Assembly: GCA_945871455.1 (NCBI GenBank)
Contig: CAMBXJ010000343.1
Coordinates: 1-5,034 of the forward strand
Direction of reading: 5' to 3'
From: Asaia bogorensis
GTDB taxonomy: Bacteria > Pseudomonadota > Alphaproteobacteria > Acetobacterales > Acetobacteraceae
Length of the DNA: 5,034 nucleotides
Below, one piece after another: positions 1 through 5,034 of the stretch. Numbering within the stretch: the stretch's first letter is position 1; each line of letters begins with the position of its first letter. Made by a program: the position numbers and the translations under genes. The notes beneath the pieces are model-generated. The model saw nothing but the letters and a program-made list of their open reading frames with translations, made no database searches and was not told where the DNA came from.

Positions 1-691
1 TAACATTACTGATGCTAAGGGTCGAAACCCCGGTGGGAAGGCCAAATTTGAACGTAACAGACGTGTTCGACAACGGCTGCGATGACACCGAATTGGCACT
101 CGCCGCGGCATTGTAGGCAGCGCCCACGATCGAGAAGTCAAGGCCGCCCACGCTGCCGCCACTGGTGAGAAGTGGCGGGCTGGCGCCAAATGACGCGACC
201 TGCGCGCCAAAATTCGGGGACATGAAGTTATACCCGGCCGCGCCGATCCCGTACTGTCCGGCGGTTACCAGTTCAGGCGCGTTGAAGCCGGTCGCGGAAT
301 ATTGGAAAGCAAACTCCTTGCCGACATTGACCGACGTTCCCAGGCAGGTCGTGGTATCATGGGGGGCGTCGCAAAGGTCCGGTTGCAGGATGGACGGCGT
401 GGTGGCTTCCAAGGGTGTCAAGGTCGGGGAGGTCGCGATGGCAAAGAACAGCCCACTGAGCAGGTCATTGTTGCCATAGGTCGAGAAGGTGGATGTGTTG
501 GTCAACACGATCTGGAGCGTGTTGGTTGTCACGCCGTTGATGATGCTGAAGACAGCGCTGGCTGTATCGACCCGAAGCGTTACAGGATTGTTGAATACGC
601 CATAGAAGCTTTGCGCTCGCGCCGGGAGGTTTGCGGTCGCCGGCAGTATGAGCATGGACAGGATAAAGATCCGGGCGAAATGTTGAAGCAT
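1..691 (-). CDS. Secreted XDD4-like surface protein (3' end beyond window)
   Basis: This reading frame is open from an ATG at 691 to the left edge (230 codons visible), so the C-terminus is missing. Residues 1-26 form a textbook signal peptide: hydrophobic core FILSMLILPATA and an A-R-A cleavage motif before Gln27. The mature part has a beta-rich segment with LQIVLTNTS (59-67), then LLSGLFFAI (77-85) and TLTPLEA (90-96). Later come GQYGIGAAGYNF and LPTGVSTLSISNV at the visible end. This order matches what I recall of XDD4-type exosortase-dependent surface proteins, which end in a PEP-CTERM-like sorting tail; that tail would lie outside the window. Cys107 and Cys116 are the only visible cysteines and could form a disulfide. 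The start is well supported: an in-frame TAG lies six codons upstream and AGAGGAA precedes the ATG. The gene is divergent from the isomerase gene. Export is near certain; the family call is good but unverified, and no exosortase is visible. Confidence 0.8.
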   Translation of the reverse strand, partial: MLQHFARIFILSMLILPATANLPARAQSFYGVFNNPVTLRVDTASAVFSIINGVTTNTLQIVLTNTSTFSTYGNNDLLSGLFFAIATSPTLTPLEATTPSILQPDLCDAPHDTTTCLGTSVNVGKEFAFQYSATGFNAPELVTAGQYGIGAAGYNFMSPNFGAQVASFGASPPLLTSGGSVGGLDFSIVGAAYNAAASANSVSSQPLSNTSVTFKFGLPTGVSTLSISNV

Positions 692-848
692 CCGGGTTCC
701 TCTGACTGGCTACCGACACATGTCGTGACGATTGAGCTGGCTGACTTCGTTGGTATTTCGCTATCCGGCTTGCCCCGCCATCAGGACAGTCCCTTGTTAG
801 GGCGCAGCATCACATTTTCGGAGACTGCTCCATGCCCGCCGTGCCTGA
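692..848. other. Upstream region of the XDD4-like gene, no gene seen
   Basis: This 157-bp stretch lies between the MITE-like element and the minus-strand secreted protein gene. It should hold that gene's promoter, but I find no convincing -35/-10 pair on the minus strand. A small inverted repeat, CGACA-CA-TGTCG at 714-725, sits about 23 bases before the start codon. It could be an operator half-site pair or chance. Reading frames crossing this stretch on the plus strand look like shadows. Confidence 0.4.
697..703 (-). promoter_or_regulatory. Ribosome binding site of the XDD4-like gene
   Basis: On the minus strand AGAGGAA lies five bases before the ATG at 691. It is a good Shine-Dalgarno match at good spacing. 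It fixes the start of a gene that could otherwise be begun at the internal Met13, which would cut away half of the signal peptide. Confidence 0.7.
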
Positions 849-1009
849 GTGTCTGTCCGGAAACATAGTGTGCCTTTTTAGCGGGCTACCATGAGGCGGC
901 TGGCAGGCGCGGGCCCGAAAGCGATGCGGGGCCATCGAGGAGGGCCCGTAACGCACCAGACGCCCATGGTAGCGCGCTGAAAAGGTGCATTATGTTTCCG
1001 GACAGACAC
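849..1009. mobile_element. MITE-like element, IS5-superfamily type ends
   Basis: A 161-bp non-coding element with terminal inverted repeats. Positions 849-893 and the complement of 965-1009 match at 40 of 45 bases, and the outermost 18 (GTGTCTGTCCGGAAACAT) are identical. The similarity continues inward with one gap: GGCGGCTGG against GGCGTCTGG, then GGGCCC on both sides, and a central CGATG/CATCG stem at 922-937. Nearly the whole element can therefore fold into one hairpin. It is flanked by TGA at 846-848 and again at 1010-1012. A TNA target duplication is known for the IS1031 and IS427 groups of the IS5 family, and the CTGTCCGGAAA-type end resembles IS427-group ends as I remember them. There is no transposase inside, so it would need a full-length relative in trans. 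It sits in the divergent intergenic region, where it could affect either promoter. Confidence 0.85.
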
Positions 1010-1048
1010 TGAACCATTTTCGTGATACTGGGCTGCAACGTACAACCC

Positions 1049-1235
1049 GTTCGGCATCCCAATGTCTCCTGTTCCCTGTACCCGCTGACCTGGTTCGGGA
1101 ACCAACAGCTACCGCCCCGACCGCCTTGCCGAACCGAGGGGGGTTGCGATCCCCGTTCGCAATTCGACGAACCACCGTCTACGACACGATTGGTTTCAAG
1201 ATTCTGCCATATCGCCGGCTCGGCAGTTTTTTTTT
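1049..1235 (+). promoter_or_regulatory. Candidate structured leader/attenuator before the isomerase gene
   Basis: Several exact complementary segments lie in this non-coding stretch. GTTCGGCA at 1049-1056 pairs with TGCCGAAC at 1127-1134, enclosing a hairpin at 1084-1109 (GCTG and TGGTTC against GAACCA and CAGC). The same 1127-1134 segment can instead pair forward: CGAAC 1130-1134 with GTTCG 1155-1159 around a GGGG/CCCC stem (1140-1143 with 1151-1154). It can also pair as TGCCGA 1127-1132 with TCGGCA 1220-1225, which is the 3' arm of the terminator hairpin. These are mutually exclusive, the layout expected of an antiterminator/terminator switch. No known riboswitch class is recognised. In GC-rich DNA some of these pairings may be chance. 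Confidence 0.35.
1204..1235 (+). terminator. Rho-independent terminator upstream of the isomerase gene
   Basis: CTGCC (1204-1208) pairs with GGCAG (1222-1226) and is followed at once by nine T residues (1227-1235). The T run stands out in this GC-rich region. The loop is 13 bases and itself contains GCCGGC, so the stem is short and only moderately strong. No plus-strand gene lies upstream in the window. It therefore ends either a leader transcript of the isomerase gene, a small RNA starting after the MITE-like element, or stray transcription from the left. Confidence 0.55.
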
Positions 1236-1314
1236 GCTATCGCACACCGGCCCGCTTGTGCCGAACCATCCGCCTCCGCATGATTGACGTGCAAGGGCGA
1301 ATGGGCAGGCGAAC

Positions 1315-2280
1315 ATGACAAGACATCGGTGCAACGCACCTGCCATGGCAGTCGTGGCGGTGATGATGATGACGGGGCTCTCCGCCAGTGAAGCCAGGGG
1401 GCAAGGGGGCATGCGCCAGGGCGCGTCTCCCCTGGCGCCAGGTGATCTGTCGAAGCCGATCTTTGATACGGTCCGGCCGCATTACGCTGTCGCTGCGCCG
1501 GAGGAGGCCGCCAACACAGTGGTCGCGGAAGTCGACGGGGAGGCAATTACTTTGGGGGACGTTGGCGACGCGATCCGGGCATTGCCAGCCAGCACAGCCG
1601 CCCTACCCTATGAGATGCTGTTTCCGTCGGCTGTCGACCAATTGGTGCGGCGCAAGGCGATGGCCAATCGGGCGCGCCAGTTGGGGGTAGATGAGGCGCC
1701 CATAATACGACGGCGGGTCAAGGCGGCAACCGACCAGATATTGGCGCAGGAGATGCTTTTCCGTGACGTACTCGGTACCGTCACCGAGACGGCACTGCTG
1801 GATCGTTATCGCCGCGATTTCGAAAAACGTCCTGGCCCAGAGGAGGTGCGGGCGCGCATAATCGTTACTGTAACGTCGGAAGAGGCTATCCGCCTGATCC
1901 GGGAATTGCGGGCAGGCGCCGATTTTCCCGAACTGGCGAAACGTTCCAGTCGGGACCCCTCGGCATCCCGCGGCGGGGAAGTCGGCTTCCTTGCCCGCGA
2001 TGGTATCAGTCCGGAGGTGGGGGCGGTCGCGTTTGCACTGCCGGTGGGCGAGATCAACGCCCATCCCGTGTTCAGCCGTGGGGCATGGTTCATCATCAAG
2101 GCGGAGGAACGGCGCACCCAGCCCACACCATCATTTGCGGGGATGCGGGAGCCGTTGACACAATTGCTGGTGCATGAGGGCGGCCCGGAGCAGGTTAGGA
2201 AGGTTCTGGCCGAGATGCTTGTGCGCACTTATTCGTTTGCTGGTGCGGCTGGGGAGACGATAAGGCCTGCGGAAAAATAA
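1315..2280 (+). CDS. Exported parvulin-type peptidyl-prolyl cis-trans isomerase (SurA/PpiC-like)
   Basis: A 321-residue protein expected to catalyse proline isomerisation and act as a periplasmic foldase for exported proteins. Residues 1-27 look like a signal peptide with a hydrophobic stretch (AMAVVAVMMMTGLSA) and a plausible S-E-A cleavage site. Residues 67-165 form the helical N-terminal chaperone domain opened by the family motif VVAEVDGEAITLGD (69-82). The PpiC rotamase domain spans about 178-266. It has GADFPELAKRSSRDPSASRGG ending at 221 (the classic dF..lA...S.dp.s..GG), EVGFL (222-226), FALPVGEI (240-247) and AWFIIKAEERR (257-267). Length fits single-rotamase SurA/PrsA-like proteins. 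An in-frame TGA at 1285-1287 and no alternative start after it make ATG 1315 the first possible start; the ribosome site is weak (AGGCG at 1307-1311). It stands alone on the plus strand behind a terminator-like leader. An EpsD-type isomerase, known from exopolysaccharide/exosortase loci, is a possible alternative; no lipobox is seen. Confidence 0.92.
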   Translation: MTRHRCNAPAMAVVAVMMMTGLSASEARGQGGMRQGASPLAPGDLSKPIFDTVRPHYAVAAPEEAANTVVAEVDGEAITLGDVGDAIRALPASTAALPYEMLFPSAVDQLVRRKAMANRARQLGVDEAPIIRRRVKAATDQILAQEMLFRDVLGTVTETALLDRYRRDFEKRPGPEEVRARIIVTVTSEEAIRLIRELRAGADFPELAKRSSRDPSASRGGEVGFLARDGISPEVGAVAFALPVGEINAHPVFSRGAWFIIKAEERRTQPTPSFAGMREPLTQLLVHEGGPEQVRKVLAEMLVRTYSFAGAAGETIRPAEK

Positions 2281-2566
2281 TGTGTGATCAGGCCGAACGG
2301 GCGATTTTGGAGCATCCGCTGGAGACTTGTGTATATTTTTCAGAGTGATCCGTTGAGCCTCCGGGCGGCCCGGGGCCCGCCGTCGATGTTCGTCTAACCC
2401 ATCTTATTCACCGCCTCTACTGGTGCTTACCCGGGAGATTAACACTACGATATAATAATAGACTGGCCTATGCCTCCCCCCTGCTGGATTGACCGCATTC
2501 AGACCCTATCCGTCAGGCGTAAGGGGTTGATCAGCCAGGGGTCGCCAGGGGCACACGCCCCGGCGG
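2281..2566. other. Intergenic region with probable IS1380 flank
   Basis: No gene is supported here. GGCCC-G-GGGCC at 2367-2377, overlapped by GGCGG/CCGCC (2364-2368 with 2377-2381), forms a strong GC hairpin without a T run. A local AT-rich island, 2441-2461, contains TATAATAATA. Near the right end GCCAGGGG is directly repeated at 2534-2541 and 2544-2551. GGGGC-ACAC-GCCCC (2548-2561) forms a hairpin just beyond the stop codon of the transposase remnant, so part of this stretch is probably the non-coding end of the insertion sequence. I could not place the IS terminal repeat. Confidence 0.5.
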
Positions 2567-2758
2567 TCACGTCGGGCGCGGGATCAACGCTCCGATCAGG
2601 TCTCGGAACAACGCCGCGTCAGGACAGTTCGCGGCGAAGACCAGACGGATCCGGGTGCCGGTCTCGCGAACCCGCGCCGCGATCTTCAGCAGTCGCAGCC
2701 GAATGGTAGAGAACTCCCCGCTGGCCAGAGGTTCAGTCGTCGGAATGGCATCGCGCAC
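2567..2758 (-). pseudogene. C-terminal remnant of an IS1380-family transposase
   Basis: The frame ending with TGA at 2567-2569 encodes 63 residues that match my memory of the C-terminus of IS1380-family DDE transposases. It has VRDAIP, then PLASGEFSTIRLRLLKIAAR, then RIRLVFAANCPDAALFRDL, then a short tail ending IPRPT. A full transposase is over 400 residues, so at least 85% is missing. The frame continues upstream to about 2839 before a TGA, but that part no longer resembles a transposase and the catalytic residues are absent. No plausible in-frame ATG with a ribosome site precedes it. It is best read as the dead end of an insertion sequence deleted from its 5' side. IS1380 elements are common in acetic acid bacteria. 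Its proximity to the recG tail suggests the element took part in the rearrangement that removed the rest of recG. Confidence 0.75.
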
Positions 2759-2880
2759 CGCCGTGGGCATTCTGCCCCAGCCGATGATGGGGCGATGCCG
2801 CAAGAACGACGCGACCGCCGGTCCGCGCCCCGATGCGAATCACACACGCTGACGGACGACACCAATGTCAGCCACATAAA
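2759..2880. other. Junction zone between transposase and recG remnants
   Basis: A stretch of about 120 bp between two recognisable gene ends pointing in opposite directions. In the recG frame it stays open and reads PMRITHADG around 2830-2856, which could be degraded recG sequence, but I cannot align it with confidence. On the minus strand the extension of the transposase frame here is not transposase-like. The deletion or insertion breakpoint probably lies inside this stretch. Confidence 0.35.
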
Positions 2881-3009
2881 GCCAAACAAGATGCGGCGGT
2901 GCTGCTGTCGCGCGATCCGGGCCTGACGTCAGACCGCGGGCGTGCGGTGCGGGTGCTGCTGCGGCTGTTTGAGCGGAGTGCCGCGATGCGGACTCTGGCG
3001 GCGGGTTAG
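2881..3009 (+). pseudogene. recG: 3' remnant of recG (ATP-dependent DNA helicase RecG)
   Basis: The frame ending in TAG at 3007-3009 encodes a run typical of the extreme C-terminus of alphaproteobacterial RecG. It reads KQDAAVLLSRDPGLTSDRG, then RAVRVLLRLFER, then AAMRTLAAG and stop. The family consensus as I recall it is DA..LL.RDP.L...RG.A.RVLLyLFERDaA.R.L.aG. RecG is about 690 residues and remodels stalled replication forks; here only some 42 codons remain and none of the helicase motifs is present. The upstream sequence passes directly into unrelated DNA and an IS1380 remnant, so this is not an intact gene. The short piece keeps an intact frame and conserved residues, which suggests a recent event. 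It overlaps antisense with the 3' end of the Hint-domain gene (2929-3009). A working recG is presumably elsewhere, or the strain lost it. Confidence 0.72.
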
Positions 3010-5034
3010 CCTGCGCGGCTCCGCCTCTGCCGTCACCAGATCGCCCATGTTCGGTGCCAGACGCTGTCGCACCGCTTGGAGGATCGGACCGGACATGACG
3101 AGCTGGGCGATAGCGTGTGCTTCTCGCACTAGGTTGTGGTCGCCTTGCGGTCCGAATGTTGGGAACAAGGTGGTGACGGTGTCGACATTGGCGAAGTTTT
3201 TGCGGTCACCGGTGTCGAGGTAGGATTCCACCGGCAACCCTTCCGCTAGAATAACGTCGTGGCTGGCGAGTTCGACGTGGTAGTAGGTGACGGTCTCCGT
3301 TGGGACCTGCGTGATGGTCTGGTCGTTGATCAGGTGCTTCACTGGGATCAGCACATCGTCGATGAAGAGCGTGTGATCGGGGGAGAGGAACAGGTCTCGC
3401 GTCGGTAGACCCGGCGCGAAGGCGTTCGCGGTAATGCGGACCGGCCAGACCTGCCGCGGGTTTGGGTGGCTGGCGCAGGAGACGTGGCGTTGTCCGATCC
3501 AGACGATCGATCTCGGTTCGGCCCCGGATGCCAGCCGCACGCGGTCGCCGGGCTGTAGGGTCTCCACTGGTGCTTCCCCGGTGTCGGTCCAAATCCTGGT
3601 TCCGATCACGAAACAGGGGGTGACGACATCCGTCCTGATGGACGTGGACGAGGTCCCGGTGTTCACGATGAAATCGTCCAGCGTGAGGTTATCGCCGACG
3701 ATAGTCAGGCCGAATGTCTGGCCGCCGCCAAGCCGCATGGTCAGCACGTTGGTCGTATAGGCGATGGCGGTGGCGGATACATTCAGCAGGATGTTGGTGT
3801 TCTGGGTGACGCCCGTGATCGTGCCGGCAAACAGAGCGGCGTTCTCGAGCTCCAGCACGCCACGGTCGCCGAATATGACTGTCTGCTCGGCGTCGGAACC
3901 GTAATGGAGGTCCACCGTGCCGCCGTTGGTGATCAGGACGTCGCCGCTGCCCAGGAGCGTGGAGGCGACGTCGAGAGACCCTCCGGTGACAAATATCGAG
4001 CCATCATTGGTGAACACAGTCGTCCCGGACACGGTAATCGCAAGACCTGAGGGTGGCGATCTCGTATGAACCGCGGACAGGACGCCGCCAACGGCATTCG
4101 TAAAATTAGTGGACGTGATGGCGATCAAGCCACTGCCTCCCACGGGATCGGACACCGACAAGGCACCCTTGTTCTCAAACCGCCCCACATTAACATTGAG
4201 GACCGAAAAGACGGGGAATCGAGGGTCGGAGGAGGCACGCCCGGCCTGGAAATCAATGGAACTGTCGTTGATGATGGCACTTCCGAGCCCTGTCCCGCTC
4301 AAGCTGTAGGCACGTCCAAAAAATGTTTGCGGATTCTGCCAGGTCGCGGTTGCCCCAAGCAACAGCGTCCCATCGGCCCGAATCGCCCCGCCCAACATTT
4401 TGACGGCAACACTCTCAAGCGTCTGATCGCCCGAGAACTGGACGGCGCCTCCCCCGCTGTAACTAATGGTCCCCGGACCGCTGCCATCTGCGGATCGAAT
4501 GACTAGACCGTTGTTGACTATGAGCGTGCCACCCTGGACGGAGATTTCACCGTCGACCGTCACGCCGTCGAATGTCGCGGGCTGGAGTGCCACGACGCCA
4601 ACCACAGTACCACCAACAATCGTTCCCAGACCACTGATCCTCGGGACCACCGATCCCAAGGTGAGCGTGTTACCAATGTTATCAAGTGTTCCGCCCAGTA
4701 TCAGGTTCCCGCCGGCGCCCCCGATCCTCTCCACACTATCCGTGGTATAAGAGCCAGTCGCGGTGAGGGTCGCTCCCGAGGCAAGAATAATCGTGCCCTG
4801 ATTGCTGAAATTCGTCAGCACCGCGTTCGCACCGCTGTCGACGGATAGTGTTCCCGCGTTGATCATCAAGTCGTCAAGGACCGTCAGTCGGCCGCTCACG
4901 GAAAGAAGTGTCGTGGGATCGTCCAAGGTGAGGGTGTTGACGGTCTGGGTTCTGACAAACGACAGATCCGCCCCGCTGCCGTCGAACAACACGTCGTCCG
5001 CTGCCCCCGGGACTTGCGATGGAGACCAGTTGCC
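2929..5034 (-). CDS. Beta-helix surface protein with C-terminal Hint_2 domain (5' end beyond window)
   Basis: The frame is open to the right edge, so the true start and any signal peptide are outside; 701 residues are visible. A GTG at 4992 could be taken as a start, but the sequence before it (GNWSPSQVPGAADD) is clearly protein continuing the N-terminal repeat region. Residues 1 to about 460 are Gly/Ser/Thr/Asn-rich, with recurring GGTL, NNG and GSG turns typical of a right-handed beta-helix passenger as in autotransporters and adhesins. A Hint_2-type domain follows: catalytic-position Cys474 in CFVIGTRIWTDTGEAPVETL, PGDRV (495-499), WIGQR (512-516), LSPDHTLFIDDVLIPVKHL (550-568, block-B-like D553-H554) and HVELASHDVILAEGLPVESYLD (586-607). 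There is no terminal His-Asn pair, so self-cleavage rather than splicing would be expected, if active. Only Cys474 and Cys520 are present. Such proteins are frequent in Acetobacteraceae. The last 26 codons are antisense to the recG tail, so the C-terminus is probably chimeric. Confidence 0.88.
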   Translation of the reverse strand, partial: GNWSPSQVPGAADDVLFDGSGADLSFVRTQTVNTLTLDDPTTLLSVSGRLTVLDDLMINAGTLSVDSGANAVLTNFSNQGTIILASGATLTATGSYTTDSVERIGGAGGNLILGGTLDNIGNTLTLGSVVPRISGLGTIVGGTVVGVVALQPATFDGVTVDGEISVQGGTLIVNNGLVIRSADGSGPGTISYSGGGAVQFSGDQTLESVAVKMLGGAIRADGTLLLGATATWQNPQTFFGRAYSLSGTGLGSAIINDSSIDFQAGRASSDPRFPVFSVLNVNVGRFENKGALSVSDPVGGSGLIAITSTNFTNAVGGVLSAVHTRSPPSGLAITVSGTTVFTNDGSIFVTGGSLDVASTLLGSGDVLITNGGTVDLHYGSDAEQTVIFGDRGVLELENAALFAGTITGVTQNTNILLNVSATAIAYTTNVLTMRLGGGQTFGLTIVGDNLTLDDFIVNTGTSSTSIRTDVVTPCFVIGTRIWTDTGEAPVETLQPGDRVRLASGAEPRSIVWIGQRHVSCASHPNPRQVWPVRITANAFAPGLPTRDLFLSPDHTLFIDDVLIPVKHLINDQTITQVPTETVTYYHVELASHDVILAEGLPVESYLDTGDRKNFANVDTVTTLFPTFGPQGDHNLVREAHAIAQLVMSGPILQAVRQRLAPNMGDLVTAEAEPRRLTRRQSPHRGTPLKQPQQHPHRTPAV

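Noticed and set aside
302..868. Plus-strand open frame of 188 codons over the secreted protein gene
   Set aside because: It lies antisense to the XDD4-like gene, has a low-complexity GRGGRDG-type composition, no family resemblance, and ends inside the MITE-like element.
999..1029. Hybrid promoter from the MITE end (CGGACA) and GATACT
   Set aside because: Both boxes match only 4 of 6 and the spacer is 19 bases; too weak to call, although it would suit the leader transcript.
1084..1109. T-arm-like GGTTCGGGAACC suggesting a tRNA
   Set aside because: No acceptor stem, anticodon arm or D arm can be built around it; it is only a hairpin.
2364..2381. GC hairpin as terminator of the isomerase gene
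   Set aside because: The hairpin is strong but no T run follows, so an intrinsic terminator is not supported.
2427..2456. Promoter with TATAAT at 2451-2456
   Set aside because: The -10 is perfect, but the best -35 (TTACCC, 18-base spacing) matches only half the consensus and no plus-strand gene follows except the recG remnant.
2655..2852. Plus-strand frame over the transposase remnant
   Set aside because: It is antisense to recognisable IS1380 transposase sequence and is in a different frame from the recG tail; no family features.
3206..3592. Minus-strand open frame of 128 codons within the Hint region
   Set aside because: It is an Arg/Pro-rich out-of-frame shadow of the Hint_2 domain, which is well conserved in the other frame.
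4992..4992. GTG as start of the Hint-domain gene
   Set aside because: The frame stays open to the edge and the upstream residues GNWSPSQVPGAADD are typical of the passenger repeat region, so the start lies outside the window.

Overview
The window is GC-rich and looks like an accessory, IS-scarred region of an alphaproteobacterium, most likely one of the Acetobacteraceae (acetic acid bacteria). The main clues are a large beta-helix surface protein carrying a Hint_2-type (Hedgehog/intein) domain, a decayed IS1380-family transposase end, and a RecG C-terminus of alphaproteobacterial type. The family assignment is inferred from remembered protein families; no search was run.

Left part (1-691, minus strand): the 5' portion of a secreted protein with a clear signal peptide and the layout of the XDD4-type exosortase-dependent surface proteins. 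It runs off the left edge, so its C-terminus and any sorting tail are not visible. Positions 692-1314 form a divergent intergenic region. It holds a 161-bp MITE-like element (849-1009) with 45-bp near-perfect terminal inverted repeats, flanked by a TGA direct repeat as expected for the IS5 superfamily. It also holds a GC-rich leader with mutually exclusive pairings and a hairpin plus nine-T intrinsic terminator (1204-1235), just upstream of the next gene.

Middle (1315-2280, plus strand): an intact gene for an exported parvulin-type peptidyl-prolyl isomerase (SurA/PpiC-like foldase). Positions 2281-2566 are non-coding apart from probable IS flank.

Right part: a junkyard of gene ends (2567-3009). 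It contains the last 63 codons of an IS1380-family transposase (minus) and the last 42 or so codons of recG (plus), both without their 5' parts. The recG tail is overlapped antisense by the 3' end of a very large minus-strand gene (2929-5034, open at the right edge). That gene encodes a beta-helix repeat protein with a C-terminal Hint_2 domain. Its last 26 codons are the complement of the recG tail, so the present C-terminus looks like a fusion created by rearrangement.

Together, the three real genes all concern exported proteins: two surface or extracellular proteins and one periplasmic foldase that could assist such proteins. They are in different orientations and are not an operon, so a functional link is inference only. 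I see no convincing new multi-gene system. The most interesting signals are the attenuator-like leader before the isomerase gene, the MITE in the divergent promoter region, and the recG/Hint junction.
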